In this document: in pieces, positions 1-9,494 of the stretch
Numbering within the stretch: the first letter of the stretch is position 1
Layout: each line of letters starts with the position of its first letter
NCBI GenBank assembly: GCA_013205275.1
Contig: JABMNG010000093.1
Coordinates: forward strand, 1 to 26,429
Origin: Methylophilales bacterium
GTDB taxonomy: Bacteria; Pseudomonadota; Gammaproteobacteria; Burkholderiales; Methylophilaceae
Length of the DNA stretch: 26,429 bases
Reading direction: 5' to 3'
The notes under the pieces: model-generated
What the model was told of the DNA's origin: nothing
The model's input: the letters and a program-made list of their open reading frames with translations, nothing else
The model's database searches: none
Translations under genes and position numbers: made by a program

Positions 1-259
1 CATTGGGTGACTGAACTGTTAAGAGACTGTCTACAAAAAAACGATAGCCTTTTTGGGTTGGAATCCTTCCAGATGAGGTATGAGGGCTAATGATAAAACC
101 TTCCTCCTCAAGATCTTTCATAATACTTCTAATCGTAGCAGAGCTTAGGTCTAAGCCTGATGAGGAAGTCAGTGACTTTGAGGCTACTGGATGCCCATCC
201 TCAATATGATGCCGGATCAATGCTCTTAAAAGAGTTTGTGCTCTTATGTCTAGGCTCAT
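1..259 (-). CDS. hrcA: Heat-inducible transcription repressor HrcA, N-terminal part (partial)
   Basis: This is the first 86 residues of HrcA, cut by the left edge of the window. Read on the minus strand from the ATG at 257-259, it begins [20 protein letters not shown] and continues with a winged-helix region containing [19 protein letters not shown] and the typical [18 protein letters not shown] segment. HrcA normally represses chaperone operons by binding CIRCE inverted repeats; no CIRCE (TTAGCACTC-type) repeat is present in the 102-base gap to nadK, so nothing here suggests autoregulation. It is divergent from nadK. The GAF-like and C-terminal domains lie outside the window. Identification is firm because this N-terminal pattern is specific to the family. 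Confidence 0.93.
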   Translation of the reverse strand, partial: MSLDIRAQTLLRALIRHHIEDGHPVASKSLTSSSGLDLSSATIRSIMKDLEEEGFIISPHTSSGRIPTQKGYRFFVDSLLTVQSPN

Positions 260-361
260 TTAATATGAATTAATTCTTTCCTTAGAAGGTGAATGGATTA
301 AAATGTATAAATGTTTATTTTACTAACTCAAAACTAATATAGCTAGAATAAAAAACAAATT

Positions 362-1228
362 GTGAATAAATTCAAAAAAATTGCTGTAATTGGTAAGTAC
401 CCATCTCTTGTCGAGTCTGAGGACTTTCATGCACAATTAATTCAGTTGATTCATCATCTAAGCCAAAAGAACCTTGAGGTAATTATTGAGGAAAAAACAC
501 AAAAAAAAATCAATTTAAATCAATTTAAATCATTATCCCTTAAGGATATTGGCCCTAAAGTTGATGTTGCCATCATAGTAGGCGGTGACGGAACAATGTT
601 GGGAGTGGCTAGGATGTTGGTTGACTCTCAAATTCCCTTAATTGGAGTAAATAGAGGCAGGTTTGGATTTTTGGCAGACCTAAACATTGACAGTATGTTG
701 GCTGGTATTGATACGATTTTGGAAGGTAATTTTGTTAAAGATGACAGAATGTTGATTGATACAAAAATTATTAGGGCGAACAGGGTCATTTATGAGTCTT
801 TGTCATTAAATGATGTTGTTATTAAAAGTGGCTTAAAATTAATAGAGCTGGAGGTCGTCATTGATGGTAATTTTGTACATACGCAAAGATCAGACGGCAT
901 TATAGTTAGTACACCAACTGGAACTACTGCGTATGCATTGTCAGCAGGAGGCCCCATCCTTCATCCTAATTTAGATGCAATTTCTATTGTGCCAATTAGC
1001 CCCCATACCTTGAGTAACAGACCCATTGCAGTTAGTGGAGAAAGTGAAATAGTCATTAAAATTATTCATATGGACGAAGCTTACGCTAGCATAGATGGGC
1101 AAATTAAGTTCCCCTTGGACTTAAGGGACCGCATTGAGATTAAAAAGGCAAAGCAATCTATTTCAATTTTACATCCAAAGAATTATTGTTATTTTGAGAT
1201 GTTAAGAAATAAATTAAATTGGGGTTAG
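362..1228 (+). CDS. nadK: NAD kinase
   Basis: NAD kinase phosphorylates NAD to NADP with ATP in the cytoplasm. The 288-residue product has the GGDGT nucleotide-binding motif at residues 74-78, an NDVVI motif near residue 150, and the family signature SDGIIVSTPTGTTAYALSAG followed by GGPI. Its length is normal for the bacterial family. The start is a GTG whose protein (MNKFKKIAVIGKY) begins just where NadK proteins usually begin; no convincing Shine-Dalgarno sequence precedes it. A weak TAGAAT at 344-349 could be a -10 element, which would leave a leader of only a few bases. It is followed by recN after 9 bases, the usual betaproteobacterial pairing, suggesting one transcript. Confidence 0.96.
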   Translation: MNKFKKIAVIGKYPSLVESEDFHAQLIQLIHHLSQKNLEVIIEEKTQKKINLNQFKSLSLKDIGPKVDVAIIVGGDGTMLGVARMLVDSQIPLIGVNRGRFGFLADLNIDSMLAGIDTILEGNFVKDDRMLIDTKIIRANRVIYESLSLNDVVIKSGLKLIELEVVIDGNFVHTQRSDGIIVSTPTGTTAYALSAGGPILHPNLDAISIVPISPHTLSNRPIAVSGESEIVIKIIHMDEAYASIDGQIKFPLDLRDRIEIKKAKQSISILHPKNYCYFEMLRNKLNWG

Positions 1229-1237
1229 GCTAAAGCG

Positions 1238-2893
1238 ATGCTTGAAAGTTTATCAATTAAAAATTTTGTCATTGTTGACCATCTTGAATTAAATTTTGAT
1301 GCTGGATTTACAGCGCTAACAGGTGAAACTGGAGCTGGTAAATCGATACTTATTGACGCTCTGTCTTTAGTCCTGGGTGAGAGAAGTGAGAACGGGATAG
1401 TAAGAAATGGTTGTGAAAAGTCAGAAATTGCAGCGACCTTTGTCATCAGCGATAATAATAGTGCTGTTCAATGGCTTAATGATAACGATATTGAGACAGA
1501 GGGAGAGCTGCTCCTAAGAAGGGTTATATTCGCCGATGGTAAATCAAAATCTTATATTAATGGCTCTCATTCGACGCTTAATCAACTAAGGGAGCTTGGA
1601 GAATTATTGGTGGATATCTATAGCCAAAATTCTCATCACTCATTGTTAAAATCCTCAACTCAGCGTGACATTCTCGATAATTATGCACACCTTAAAAGTA
1701 AGGTGACTCATGTGAAAGGCTTATATAAGAGGTGGCATCAATTATTTTTAGAACATCAAAACTTTGAAAAGAATCGAGAGTTATATCTAATGGAATTAGA
1801 TGACCTCGTAGAAAAAAATACTCAATACCGCCCCCTTGAGTTTTCCTTAGATAACTGGGAAAGCTTACAACGGCAGCATAAGGCATTGAATAATCGTACG
1901 GAGCTCATTATGGGCGCCCAAAAAACTATAGCGATTCTTGATAGCGAGGAACCAACCTCCATTAGCGAACAACTTTCTGACTTGAACAGTCTTTTGTTAA
2001 ATTTGGTGGGGCTAGATGAGTCATTAAATAAGCATGTTAAGACATTGGAAGCAGTCTCATTAGAATTAGGTGAGATTGGTCGTGAATTAAATCGTTACGC
2101 ACAATCTTTAGAGGACAATTATGAGCTTCAAAAAGAAGTTGAAAATAAGATTCAATTAACGTTCGATTTCTTAAGAAAATATCGACTAAAACCGGATGAG
2201 CTAGAGGCAGCATCTCAGCTTTGGGAGGAAAGAATTACCTTATTATCTGAGATGCTTGGAGAGTCCGGCATTGATGATTCCCTTATAAATGCTAAAAAAG
2301 ATTATGACGAATCTGCATTAGAATTGTCCATATTGAGAGGCTCGGCTGCTAAAAAATTAAGCCAAGAAATTACAAATAAATTAAAAGAACTTTCATTCAC
2401 ACACGGACAATTTGTTGCAAATTTAAAATCGACTGAGGCTAGCCAGTATGGAAATGAGCAGGCCGAGTTTTTAATATCAACTTATTTAGGAGGGGAGCTC
2501 AGACCTATTCAAAAGGTAGCCTCGGGCGGGGAGTTATCACGAATTAGCCTTGCAATTAGAGTTTGTTCCATGACAGACACAGATGTGCCGTCTATGATTT
2601 TTGATGAGGTTGATGTTGGGATAGGAGGTGGTGTTGCAGAAATTGTTGGGAGACTATTAAAATCATTGGGGGACTCTGAGGGTCGACAAATATTTGTCAT
2701 CACCCATTTACCTCAAGTAGCAGCCCAGTCAAAATTTCATTTCAAGGTTTCAAAAGATCAGATTGATGGCCAGACTGTCAGTCAAATAGAATTACTTAAT
2801 CAGGACAGCCGAATCAAAGAGGTTGCGCGCATGCTCGGAGGAGTGGAAATTACAACAACAACACTGGATCACGCAAAAGAATTATTAAATTAA
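1238..2893 (+). CDS. recN: DNA repair ATPase RecN
   Basis: RecN is an SMC-like ATPase that acts on DNA double-strand breaks. The 551-residue product starts MLESLSIKNFVIVDHLEL and has the Walker A motif GETGAGKS at residues 29-36. A long helical coiled-coil middle spans roughly residues 150-390. The ABC signature SGGELSR starts at residue 429, Walker B (MIFDEVD) has D456-E457, and a THLPQVAAQS switch segment follows. Length is typical. It starts 9 bases after the nadK stop, so it is probably co-transcribed. No LexA-type operator was recognised in front of it. Its stop codon is only 2 bases from the stop of the convergent fur gene, with no hairpin between them. Confidence 0.96.
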   Translation: MLESLSIKNFVIVDHLELNFDAGFTALTGETGAGKSILIDALSLVLGERSENGIVRNGCEKSEIAATFVISDNNSAVQWLNDNDIETEGELLLRRVIFADGKSKSYINGSHSTLNQLRELGELLVDIYSQNSHHSLLKSSTQRDILDNYAHLKSKVTHVKGLYKRWHQLFLEHQNFEKNRELYLMELDDLVEKNTQYRPLEFSLDNWESLQRQHKALNNRTELIMGAQKTIAILDSEEPTSISEQLSDLNSLLLNLVGLDESLNKHVKTLEAVSLELGEIGRELNRYAQSLEDNYELQKEVENKIQLTFDFLRKYRLKPDELEAASQLWEERITLLSEMLGESGIDDSLINAKKDYDESALELSILRGSAAKKLSQEITNKLKELSFTHGQFVANLKSTEASQYGNEQAEFLISTYLGGELRPIQKVASGGELSRISLAIRVCSMTDTDVPSMIFDEVDVGIGGGVAEIVGRLLKSLGDSEGRQIFVITHLPQVAAQSKFHFKVSKDQIDGQTVSQIELLNQDSRIKEVARMLGGVEITTTTLDHAKELLN

Positions 2894-2895
2894 AA

Positions 2896-3321
2896 TTACT
2901 TTTTATTGAGACAAGGTTTTTTTGTACAGTCGGCGTATATATAAAGTGAGTGCTCTATAATTTGAAAGCCTTTTTCTTTAGCTACAATTGTTTGGCGATT
3001 TTCAATTTCAGAATCGAAAAACTCTTCAACATGCCCGCATTGAAGGCATACAATATGATCATGGTGGGACTGTTCATTAAGCTCATAAACTGCCTTGCCG
3101 CTTTCAAAGTGATGTCTTACAAGCAGTCCGGCTTGTTCAAACTGAGTTAATACTCGATAAATTGTTGCGAGCCCAACATCCTCACCAGAACTTAACATGA
3201 CTTTGTATATGTCTTCGGCAGACAGATGCTTATCTTTGGAGTTTTCAAATATATTCAGAACTTTTAAGCGAGGGAGGGTGGCTTTTAAACCCGTTTCTTT
3301 AAGATTAATATGATCTTCCAT
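2896..3321 (-). CDS. fur: Ferric uptake regulator Fur
   Basis: Fur is an iron-dependent, dimeric DNA-binding repressor. I chose the ATG at 3319-3321 because GGGAG sits 5 bases upstream; the reading frame extends a few codons further to a TTG at 3336, which has less support. The 141-residue protein has an N-terminal winged helix (ATIYRVLTQFEQAGLLVRHH, residues 52-71) and the HHDH metal-binding motif at 86-89. The structural zinc cysteines are C92-x2-C95 and a C-terminal C132-x4-C137 pair. Length and motifs fit classical Fur rather than Zur or PerR. It is divergent from bamE and convergent with recN. In proteobacteria fur next to bamE (omlA) is a conserved pair. Confidence 0.95.
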   Translation of the reverse strand: MEDHINLKETGLKATLPRLKVLNIFENSKDKHLSAEDIYKVMLSSGEDVGLATIYRVLTQFEQAGLLVRHHFESGKAVYELNEQSHHDHIVCLQCGHVEEFFDSEIENRQTIVAKEKGFQIIEHSLYIYADCTKKPCLNKK

Positions 3322-3397
3322 GACGGCTCCCTTCAAATATAAATAAACACAATAATCACATGGTATATTATCAATCTTTGCAAATAAAGCCTTATCT

Positions 3398-4156
3398 ATG
3401 AGATTCGTCGTAATTTTATTCTTTTTCTTGATGTCTTGTGGAACCGATAAGTCACTGACAGACTTGCTTCCTCAGGTATATAAAATGGACATTCAACAAG
3501 GTAATGAAATAGACAGCGAAATGCTTTTAAAGTTAAAGCCCGGGATGACCAAAAGTCAGGTGAGATTTGTTTTAGGCACTCCCTTAATACAAGACAGCTT
3601 CCATAATAATCGCTGGGATTATCTTTATGCCATGCGAAAGGAGGGGAGGTTGATAGAGAGGCGTCATGTAATCCTTAACTTTGAAAAAGACCTGCTTAAA
3701 AATATCACAGGCGAGGTAATTCCTAAAGGTGAAAATGAGTCGCTGAATAATGCCCAAAAAACAGAAAATCTTATCGACAGTCATGATAAAGATAAGGTAG
3801 AAAAAGAAGGGTCATCTTGGCTAGATTCAATGAAGTTCTGGGAAAAAAATTCAAAACCATCAGAAGAGATTCTTATTGAAAGTCCAAGAGAGGCTAACAC
3901 CAATATTGATAGGGAGGCTGGTCACAATAACCAGCATAAAAATAGCGACGTTATTCAGAGGATTGATACAACCGAATCTATTAATGAAGCTGTTAAGGAC
4001 GATATAAGAAAACAAAATTCAGATACAGTTAATTCTTTAGATGGGGAATTGAAGGCCGCTGAAAAGCCAGCGGTGAATAAAGAAGTTATAATAAAACCCG
4101 AGACGAATGAAGAATCAGATTACTTTAAGCTTCTATTAGAAAAAATTGGATTTTAA
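3398..4156 (+). CDS. bamE: Outer-membrane assembly lipoprotein BamE with long C-terminal extension
   Basis: BamE (SmpA/OmlA) is a lipoprotein of the BAM complex that inserts beta-barrel proteins into the outer membrane. The N-terminus MRFVVILFFFLMSCG is a short signal peptide with a lipobox ending at Cys14. Residues about 36-110 form the BamE domain, including LLKLKPGMTKSQVRFVLGTP, the DSFHNNRWDYLY segment and RRHVILNFE. After residue about 112 there are another 140 residues rich in Asn, Glu, Lys and Asp with no recognised domain, ending in a hydrophobic DYFKLLLEKIGF. BamE proteins are usually about 110-170 residues, so this 252-residue form is long. It is followed by dapB 4 bases later. The family call is firm; the function of the tail is unknown. 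Confidence 0.88.
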   Translation: MRFVVILFFFLMSCGTDKSLTDLLPQVYKMDIQQGNEIDSEMLLKLKPGMTKSQVRFVLGTPLIQDSFHNNRWDYLYAMRKEGRLIERRHVILNFEKDLLKNITGEVIPKGENESLNNAQKTENLIDSHDKDKVEKEGSSWLDSMKFWEKNSKPSEEILIESPREANTNIDREAGHNNQHKNSDVIQRIDTTESINEAVKDDIRKQNSDTVNSLDGELKAAEKPAVNKEVIIKPETNEESDYFKLLLEKIGF

Positions 4157-4160
4157 TATT

Positions 4161-4976
4161 ATGAAACCTATTAGCATTATTATTGTTGGCGCTACTGGAA
4201 AAATGGGACAAACCCTCATCCAGGAAATTTTTAGCGATAAAGATCTTATTCTTTCTGCTGCAGTTGACGTCCCATCTGGCCCATTGATCGGTCAGGACGC
4301 TGGCTCTCTATTGGGTCTTAAAACAGGCGTATTAATCTCGGAGTCTCTTACAAATGACCATGCTAAAAATGATATTTTGATTGATTTCACGAGACCAGAA
4401 GCCAGTCTTGGCTATTTAAATTATTGCCTTAAAAATAATATTAAGTATGTCTTAGGGACGACCGGTTTTAATGAGTCAGAAAAGGCAACAATTGAAGCTG
4501 CAGGAAAAAAAATAGCGATTTGTTTTGCACCCAATATGAGTGTTGGAGTTAATTTATTAATTGCGCTTGTCGAGTCTGCAGCAAAAGTTTTACACAAAGA
4601 ATTTGATATTGAGATTATCGAAGCGCATCATCGTCAAAAAGTAGATGCTCCCTCAGGAACTGCATTAAGGCTGGGTGAGGTTGTTGCAAAAGCAGCTGGA
4701 TTAACCTTAAAAGAAAATGGTGTTTTTCATCGGGAAGGTATTATGCCCCTCCGAAAAAATACAGACATAGGGTTTTCAACGATTCGTGGCGGTGATATCG
4801 TAGGAGACCATACGGTATTATTTGCTGGAGACGGCGAGAGAATTGAGTTGACTCATAAAGCAAGCAGCCGGAAAACCTTTGCTAAGGGCGCAATTCGTGC
4901 CGCAAAATTTATCAATGATAAAACCTCGGGGTTATTTGATATTCTAGACGTATTAAATCTTAAAAATATCGATTAA
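4161..4976 (+). CDS. dapB: 4-hydroxy-tetrahydrodipicolinate reductase
   Basis: DapB reduces 4-hydroxy-tetrahydrodipicolinate with NAD(P)H in the diaminopimelate/lysine pathway. The frame is open from a TTG at 4146 inside bamE, but the ATG at 4161 gives the normal N-terminus MKPISIIIVGATGKMGQ and avoids overlap, so I use it. The 271-residue product has the Rossmann motif GATGKMG at 10-16 and the catalytic region EAHHRQKVDAPSGT at 154-167, which places His156 and Lys160 at the catalytic positions. A GDHTVLF segment and an ELTHKASSR segment follow. Length is normal. It follows bamE by 4 bases, so the two are likely co-transcribed. No strong ribosome site is visible. Confidence 0.96.
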   Translation: MKPISIIIVGATGKMGQTLIQEIFSDKDLILSAAVDVPSGPLIGQDAGSLLGLKTGVLISESLTNDHAKNDILIDFTRPEASLGYLNYCLKNNIKYVLGTTGFNESEKATIEAAGKKIAICFAPNMSVGVNLLIALVESAAKVLHKEFDIEIIEAHHRQKVDAPSGTALRLGEVVAKAAGLTLKENGVFHREGIMPLRKNTDIGFSTIRGGDIVGDHTVLFAGDGERIELTHKASSRKTFAKGAIRAAKFINDKTSGLFDILDVLNLKNID

Positions 4977-4991
4977 TACCTGTCATTTGAA

Positions 4992-5020
4992 TTGAAGTAA
5001 GCCCCTAATTCCATTATAAT
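4992..5020 (+). promoter_or_regulatory. Sigma70 promoter for carAB
   Basis: A near-consensus promoter is visible: TTGAAG at 4992-4997, a 17-base spacer, then a perfect TATAAT at 5015-5020. Transcription would start at about 5027, seven bases after the -10 box. It lies in the 113-base gap between dapB and carA and points at carA. This is the best sigma70-like promoter match I saw in the window. The start site has not been measured. Confidence 0.75.
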
Positions 5021-5026
5021 CTAGCC

Positions 5027-5061
5027 AACGGGCGGACCTAAATCCACCCGTTTGTTTTATT
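5027..5061 (+). terminator. Terminator-like hairpin in the carA leader (possible attenuator)
   Basis: AACGGGCGGA (5027-5036) pairs with TCCACCCGTT (5043-5052) around a 6-base loop CCTAAA, with one C-A mismatch, and is followed by a U-rich run TGTTTTATT (5053-5061). This looks like a rho-independent terminator. Its first base coincides with the predicted start of the carA transcript, and the carA start codon lies 28 bases after the U-rich run. It could therefore be an attenuator of carAB, a 5' stabilising hairpin, or a terminator for read-through from dapB. Structure is seen directly; role is inference. Confidence 0.6.
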
Positions 5062-5089
5062 AAGTCTAAAATTATCTTGGGAGTTCTTC

Positions 5090-6226
5090 TTGTCGAGTAA
5101 AATGCCGGCCATCTTAGCGCTTGCAGACGGAACAAAGTTTCGAGGTTATTCAATTGGGGTAGAGGGTAGTGCGTCGGGTGAGGTTGTTTTTAATACCGCT
5201 ATGACTGGTTACCAAGAAATTTTAACTGACCCCTCTTATACAGAACAATTAGTTACGCTCACCTACCCTCACATTGGCAATACCGGAATTAACAATGAAG
5301 ACAGCGAGTCTCATAAGATTTTCGCAAAAGGACTAATTATTCGTGACTTGCCTATTACGCAGTCAAATTTTAGAAGCACTCTTTCCCTTTCAGATTTTTT
5401 AAGTTCTCAAAATATTGTTGCAATTGCTGGAATAGACACTAGACAGCTCACAAAGCATATCCGGATCCACGGAGCTCAACCAGGCTGCATTGCTGCTGGT
5501 AACTTTAACGAGGAACTAATAACTCAACAAGCCAAAGAATTTCCAGGCTTACAAGGCATGGATTTAGCAAAAGTTGTTTCAACTCAAAAAGCTTATTTAT
5601 TCAATGAAGGTGAATGGGTTCTAGGTTCCGGTTTTCAAAAGCCAAAAAAACCTTTATATAACGTGGTCGCTTATGATTATGGCATTAAGAAAAATATTTT
5701 AAGGATGTTGACCTCTAGGGGCTGCCAGGTAAATGTTGTTCCAGCCACTATGTCTGCTGACGAGGTACTGGCTTTAAACCCTGATGGTGTATTTTTATCG
5801 AACGGCCCAGGTGATCCAGAGCCATGTGCTTATGCAATTGCGAATATTCAAACTTTAATTAATCATAGGATGCCTATTTTTGGTATTTGTCTTGGACATC
5901 AACTCCTAGGGTTAGCAAGTCATGCTAAAACATTAAAGATGAAATTTGGCCACCATGGAGCCAATCACCCAGTCCAAGACTTAGAAACTGGGAAAGTCTT
6001 CATTACAAGTCAAAATCATGGATTTGCTGTGGATGAAATGTCGTTACCTGCAAATCTTAAAGCAACACATCGATCACTATTTGATGGTTCACTTCAGGGA
6101 ATTTCAAGAACAGATGTTCCTGCTTTCAGTTTTCAGGGTCACCCAGAAGCCAGTCCAGGGCCAACAGAAATGAGCTATCTTTTTGATGCATTTATTAACC
6201 TAATGATTGAGGCAAAGAAAAGATAA
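5090..6226 (+). CDS. carA: Carbamoyl-phosphate synthase small subunit (glutaminase)
   Basis: CarA hydrolyses glutamine and passes ammonia to CarB for carbamoyl phosphate, the precursor of arginine and pyrimidines. The 378-residue product has the CPSase small-subunit N-domain (residues 1-150) and a class I glutamine amidotransferase domain. The nucleophile is C267 in [11 protein letters not shown], and H351 and E353 sit in [10 protein letters not shown] prefer the TTG start at 5090 because GGGAG lies 6 bases upstream at 5079-5083; the ATG four codons later (5102) would be 18 bases from it. The stop overlaps the carB start (TAATG), so the two subunits are translationally coupled. Length matches the family. 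Confidence 0.97.
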   Translation: MSSKMPAILALADGTKFRGYSIGVEGSASGEVVFNTAMTGYQEILTDPSYTEQLVTLTYPHIGNTGINNEDSESHKIFAKGLIIRDLPITQSNFRSTLSLSDFLSSQNIVAIAGIDTRQLTKHIRIHGAQPGCIAAGNFNEELITQQAKEFPGLQGMDLAKVVSTQKAYLFNEGEWVLGSGFQKPKKPLYNVVAYDYGIKKNILRMLTSRGCQVNVVPATMSADEVLALNPDGVFLSNGPGDPEPCAYAIANIQTLINHRMPIFGICLGHQLLGLASHAKTLKMKFGHHGANHPVQDLETGKVFITSQNHGFAVDEMSLPANLKATHRSLFDGSLQGISRTDVPAFSFQGHPEASPGPTEMSYLFDAFINLMIEAKKR

Positions 6227-9200
6227 TGGCAAAACGCACAGATATAAAATCGATACTTATCATTGGTGCAGGTCCAATTATTATTGGACAGGCATGCGAG
6301 TTTGATTACTCTGGCGCTCAGGCATGCAAAGCATTAAAGGAAGAGGGCTATCGAGTTATTTTAGTTAATTCCAATCCAGCAACCATTATGACTGATCCGG
6401 AATTAGCGGATGCTACATACATTGAACCTATTCAATGGCAGGTCGTGAGTAGAATTATAGAAAAAGAGAGGCCTGATGCTCTTCTGCCAACTATGGGGGG
6501 ACAAACAGCTCTGAATTGTGCATTAGATTTAGATAAGCATGGCATATTGAAAAAATTTAATGTTGAGTTAATTGGTGCCTCAAAAGAAGCTATAGATAAA
6601 GCAGAGGACCGACAAAAATTTAAAGAGGCGATGACGCGGATTGGTTTAGCTTCAGCACGATCAGTAATTGCTCATAGCATGGAAGAGGCGATTCAGGTGC
6701 AAGCTGGCATCGGCTATCCATCGATTATCAGGCCATCATTTACCATGGGTGGAAGTGGTGGAGGCATTGCTTACAATCGAGAAGAGTTTATTGCTATTTG
6801 TGAGAGAGGCTTAGACGCCTCACCTACTAAGGAGTTATTAATTGAAGAATCTTTACTAGGTTGGAAAGAATACGAAATGGAGGTTGTTAGAGACTCAAAA
6901 GACAACTGTATTATTATTTGCTCCATTGAAAATATAGACCCAATGGGTATACATACTGGCGACTCAATTACCGTTGCGCCAGCTCAAACACTAACCGATA
7001 AAGAATACCAAATTATGCGTACGGCATCGATCAATGTATTGAGAGAGATTGGTGTAGATACTGGAGGGTCTAATGTCCAGTTTGCCATTAACCCCGAAGA
7101 CGGTCGAATGGTCGTCATTGAAATGAACCCAAGAGTTTCAAGGTCTTCTGCCCTCGCTTCAAAAGCAACAGGCTTCCCTATTGCAAAAATAGCCGCTAAA
7201 TTAGCTGTCGGATATACTCTAGATGAACTTAAAAATGACATCACTGGTGGACAAACGCCTGCATCTTTTGAGCCAACGATAGATTATGTTGTTACTAAAA
7301 TTCCTCGCTTTGCATTTGAAAAATTTCCTCAAGCCGATTCTCGTCTAACGACACAAATGAAATCTGTAGGCGAAGTAATGTCCATTGGAAGAACCTTTCA
7401 GGAATCATTTCAAAAAGCTTTACGGGGCCTGGAAACTGACGCCAATGGCTTAGTTGAGTATTCAAATAACCTCGAAGAAATTATTAAAGAGTTAAGGGAG
7501 CCGGGACCTAATCGTATTTGGTTTGTAGGGGACGCCTTTAGAGAGGGCCTTTCTATCAAGGAAGTATTCCAACATTCAAAAATTGATCCTTGGTTCTTAA
7601 ATCAAATTAAAGATTTGATTGACACAGAACAAGAAATAAAAGCATTTGAAATTGACTCATTAAGCCCTCAAAAAATATACGAGGTAAAGAGAAAAGGATT
7701 CTCAGATAGCCGCATCGCTTATTTAATGAGATGCAGGGAATCAGATATCCGTAATTTTAGGCGCGATAATAATCTGCACCCTGTTTATAAAAGGGTTGAT
7801 ACCTGTGCTGCAGAATTCGAAACAAAAACTGCTTATCTCTACTCCACCTATGAAGAGTTCTGCGAGGCAGAGCCTTCAAATAATAAGAAAATAATAATTA
7901 TTGGCGGCGGGCCAAATCGAATCGGACAGGGGATAGAGTTTGATTACTGTTGTGTGCATGCGTCACTAGCTCTTCGTGAGAGTGGGTTCGAGACCATAAT
8001 GATTAATTGTAATCCGGAGACCGTCTCAACTGATTACGACGTATCGGATCGTCTATATTTTGACCCGGTTACATTAGAGGATGTTTTAGAGATTGTAAAA
8101 AAAGAAAATCCCTGGGGAGTAATTGTTCAATACGGAGGACAAACTCCTTTAAAACTTGCTAAAGCACTAGCCGAAGAAGGCGTTCCAATTATTGGCACTT
8201 TACCTGATGACATTGATGCGGCTGAAGATAGAGAGCGCTTTCAAAAAATCTTAGTAGATCTGAATTTGCTTCAACCGCCTAACAGAACTGCGCGCACACC
8301 TGAAGATGCGATTAGGCTTGCCGAAGAAATTGGCTATCCATTAGTGGTTAGGCCCAGTTACGTTTTGGGCGGGCGCGCCATGGAAATAGTGCATGAGCAA
8401 TCTGACCTTGAGAGATACATGAGGGAGGCTGTAAAAGTTTCGAATGATTCCCCAGTTCTCCTTGACCGATTTCTAAATGATGCTCTAGAAATTGATGTAG
8501 ATGCTATTTCTGATGGCAAAGATATTGTTATTGGTGGAATTATGGAGCATATCGAGCAAGCCGGTGTTCACTCTGGAGATTCAGCATGCTCACTGCCTCC
8601 ATACAGTCTCTCAAAAGAAATTCAGAAAAAAATTGAAGAGCAAACTAAGAAAATGGCTAAGGCATTAAATGTCATTGGATTGATGAATGTTCAGTTTGCT
8701 GTTCAAGGTGATAATATTTTTGTGCTTGAAGTTAATCCAAGAGCCTCAAGAACAGTTCCTTTTGTATCCAAGGCCATTGGAAGGCCTTTAGCTAAAATAG
8801 CGGCTAATTGTATGGCCGGACAAACGCTAGCCCAACAAAATATGTTAAAACAAATTACTCCACCCTTCTTTTCCGTTAAAGAGGCAGTTTTTCCTTTTAT
8901 AAAATTTCCTGGCGTTGATCCAATATTAGGACCAGAGATGAAATCTACGGGTGAAGTTATGGGTGTTGGCAAGACATTTGCCGAGGCATTTATTAAGTCC
9001 CAATTAGGTTCCTCAGTGATCTTACCAAAGGGAGGAAAAGCCTTTTTGAGCGTAAGAAAAGAAGACCATTCAAAAGTACTTGATATTGCAACATCATTAA
9101 TAAATCTAGGGTTCGATTTGGTAGCAACAAAGGGAACTGCAAAGGCCATTAGTGCCCATGGCCTAGAAGTCGAAGAGGTTAATAAGGTTGCAGAAGGCAG

Positions 9201-9429
9201 GCCCCACATCGTTGATATGATTAAAAATGACGAAATTGACTTCATTGTGAATATTACAGAAGATAAAAGAGCCATCGCCGACTCTTACGAAATTCGAAGA
9301 AATGCCTTACAAAACAAGGTAACTTATTACACAACCATAGCCGGAGCAAGGGCCGCATGCATGGGAATGAATTATGAGGAGGAGTTGGATGTTAACTCAC
9401 TTCAAAGCTTGCATAAAATATCGTCTTAA
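6226..9429 (+). CDS. carB: Carbamoyl-phosphate synthase large subunit
   Basis: CarB uses two ATP, bicarbonate and the ammonia from CarA to make carbamoyl phosphate. The 1067-residue product starts [20 protein letters not shown]. It has two homologous halves: an N-terminal ATP-grasp unit (to about residue 400) and a C-terminal one (about 550-935) beginning near [20 protein letters not shown]. An oligomerisation domain lies between them, and the last 130 residues are an MGS-like allosteric domain ([15 protein letters not shown]). Repeated NVQFA and EVNPR-type signatures appear in both halves ([20 protein letters not shown] and [20 protein letters not shown]). Its start overlaps the carA stop by one base. 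Length is within a few residues of the usual size. No truncation or missing motif was noticed. Confidence 0.97.
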   Translation: MAKRTDIKSILIIGAGPIIIGQACEFDYSGAQACKALKEEGYRVILVNSNPATIMTDPELADATYIEPIQWQVVSRIIEKERPDALLPTMGGQTALNCALDLDKHGILKKFNVELIGASKEAIDKAEDRQKFKEAMTRIGLASARSVIAHSMEEAIQVQAGIGYPSIIRPSFTMGGSGGGIAYNREEFIAICERGLDASPTKELLIEESLLGWKEYEMEVVRDSKDNCIIICSIENIDPMGIHTGDSITVAPAQTLTDKEYQIMRTASINVLREIGVDTGGSNVQFAINPEDGRMVVIEMNPRVSRSSALASKATGFPIAKIAAKLAVGYTLDELKNDITGGQTPASFEPTIDYVVTKIPRFAFEKFPQADSRLTTQMKSVGEVMSIGRTFQESFQKALRGLETDANGLVEYSNNLEEIIKELREPGPNRIWFVGDAFREGLSIKEVFQHSKIDPWFLNQIKDLIDTEQEIKAFEIDSLSPQKIYEVKRKGFSDSRIAYLMRCRESDIRNFRRDNNLHPVYKRVDTCAAEFETKTAYLYSTYEEFCEAEPSNNKKIIIIGGGPNRIGQGIEFDYCCVHASLALRESGFETIMINCNPETVSTDYDVSDRLYFDPVTLEDVLEIVKKENPWGVIVQYGGQTPLKLAKALAEEGVPIIGTLPDDIDAAEDRERFQKILVDLNLLQPPNRTARTPEDAIRLAEEIGYPLVVRPSYVLGGRAMEIVHEQSDLERYMREAVKVSNDSPVLLDRFLNDALEIDVDAISDGKDIVIGGIMEHIEQAGVHSGDSACSLPPYSLSKEIQKKIEEQTKKMAKALNVIGLMNVQFAVQGDNIFVLEVNPRASRTVPFVSKAIGRPLAKIAANCMAGQTLAQQNMLKQITPPFFSVKEAVFPFIKFPGVDPILGPEMKSTGEVMGVGKTFAEAFIKSQLGSSVILPKGGKAFLSVRKEDHSKVLDIATSLINLGFDLVATKGTAKAISAHGLEVEEVNKVAEGRPHIVDMIKNDEIDFIVNITEDKRAIADSYEIRRNALQNKVTYYTTIAGARAACMGMNYEEELDVNSLQSLHKISS

Positions 9430-9494
9430 AATAGACTCGATCCCAACAACAACTACCACTCAAGTAGAAAATTTTTTAAGTAAAGGAAGAATAA

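Noticed and set aside
260..361. Possible CIRCE or heat-shock operator between hrcA and nadK.
   Set aside because: No TTAGCACTC / GAGTGCTAA arms are present.
511..530. Ten-base tandem repeat CAATTTAAAT x2 inside nadK.
   Set aside because: Only two copies, keeps the frame and falls in a variable loop; chance in AT-rich sequence is likely.
3337..3397. AT-rich partly symmetrical ATAAT...ATTAT sequence between fur and bamE, considered as a Fur box.
   Set aside because: Only 5-base arms around a 10-base centre; too few matches to the GATAATGATAATCATTATC pattern in such AT-rich DNA.
8703..9275. 190-codon open frame on the minus strand inside carB.
   Set aside because: Antisense shadow of conserved carB sequence, with no ribosome site and low-complexity translation.
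9430..9494. CTAC/GTAG hairpin followed by TTTTTT between carB and greA, considered as a terminator.
   Set aside because: The stem has only 4 base pairs and the T's do not follow it directly.
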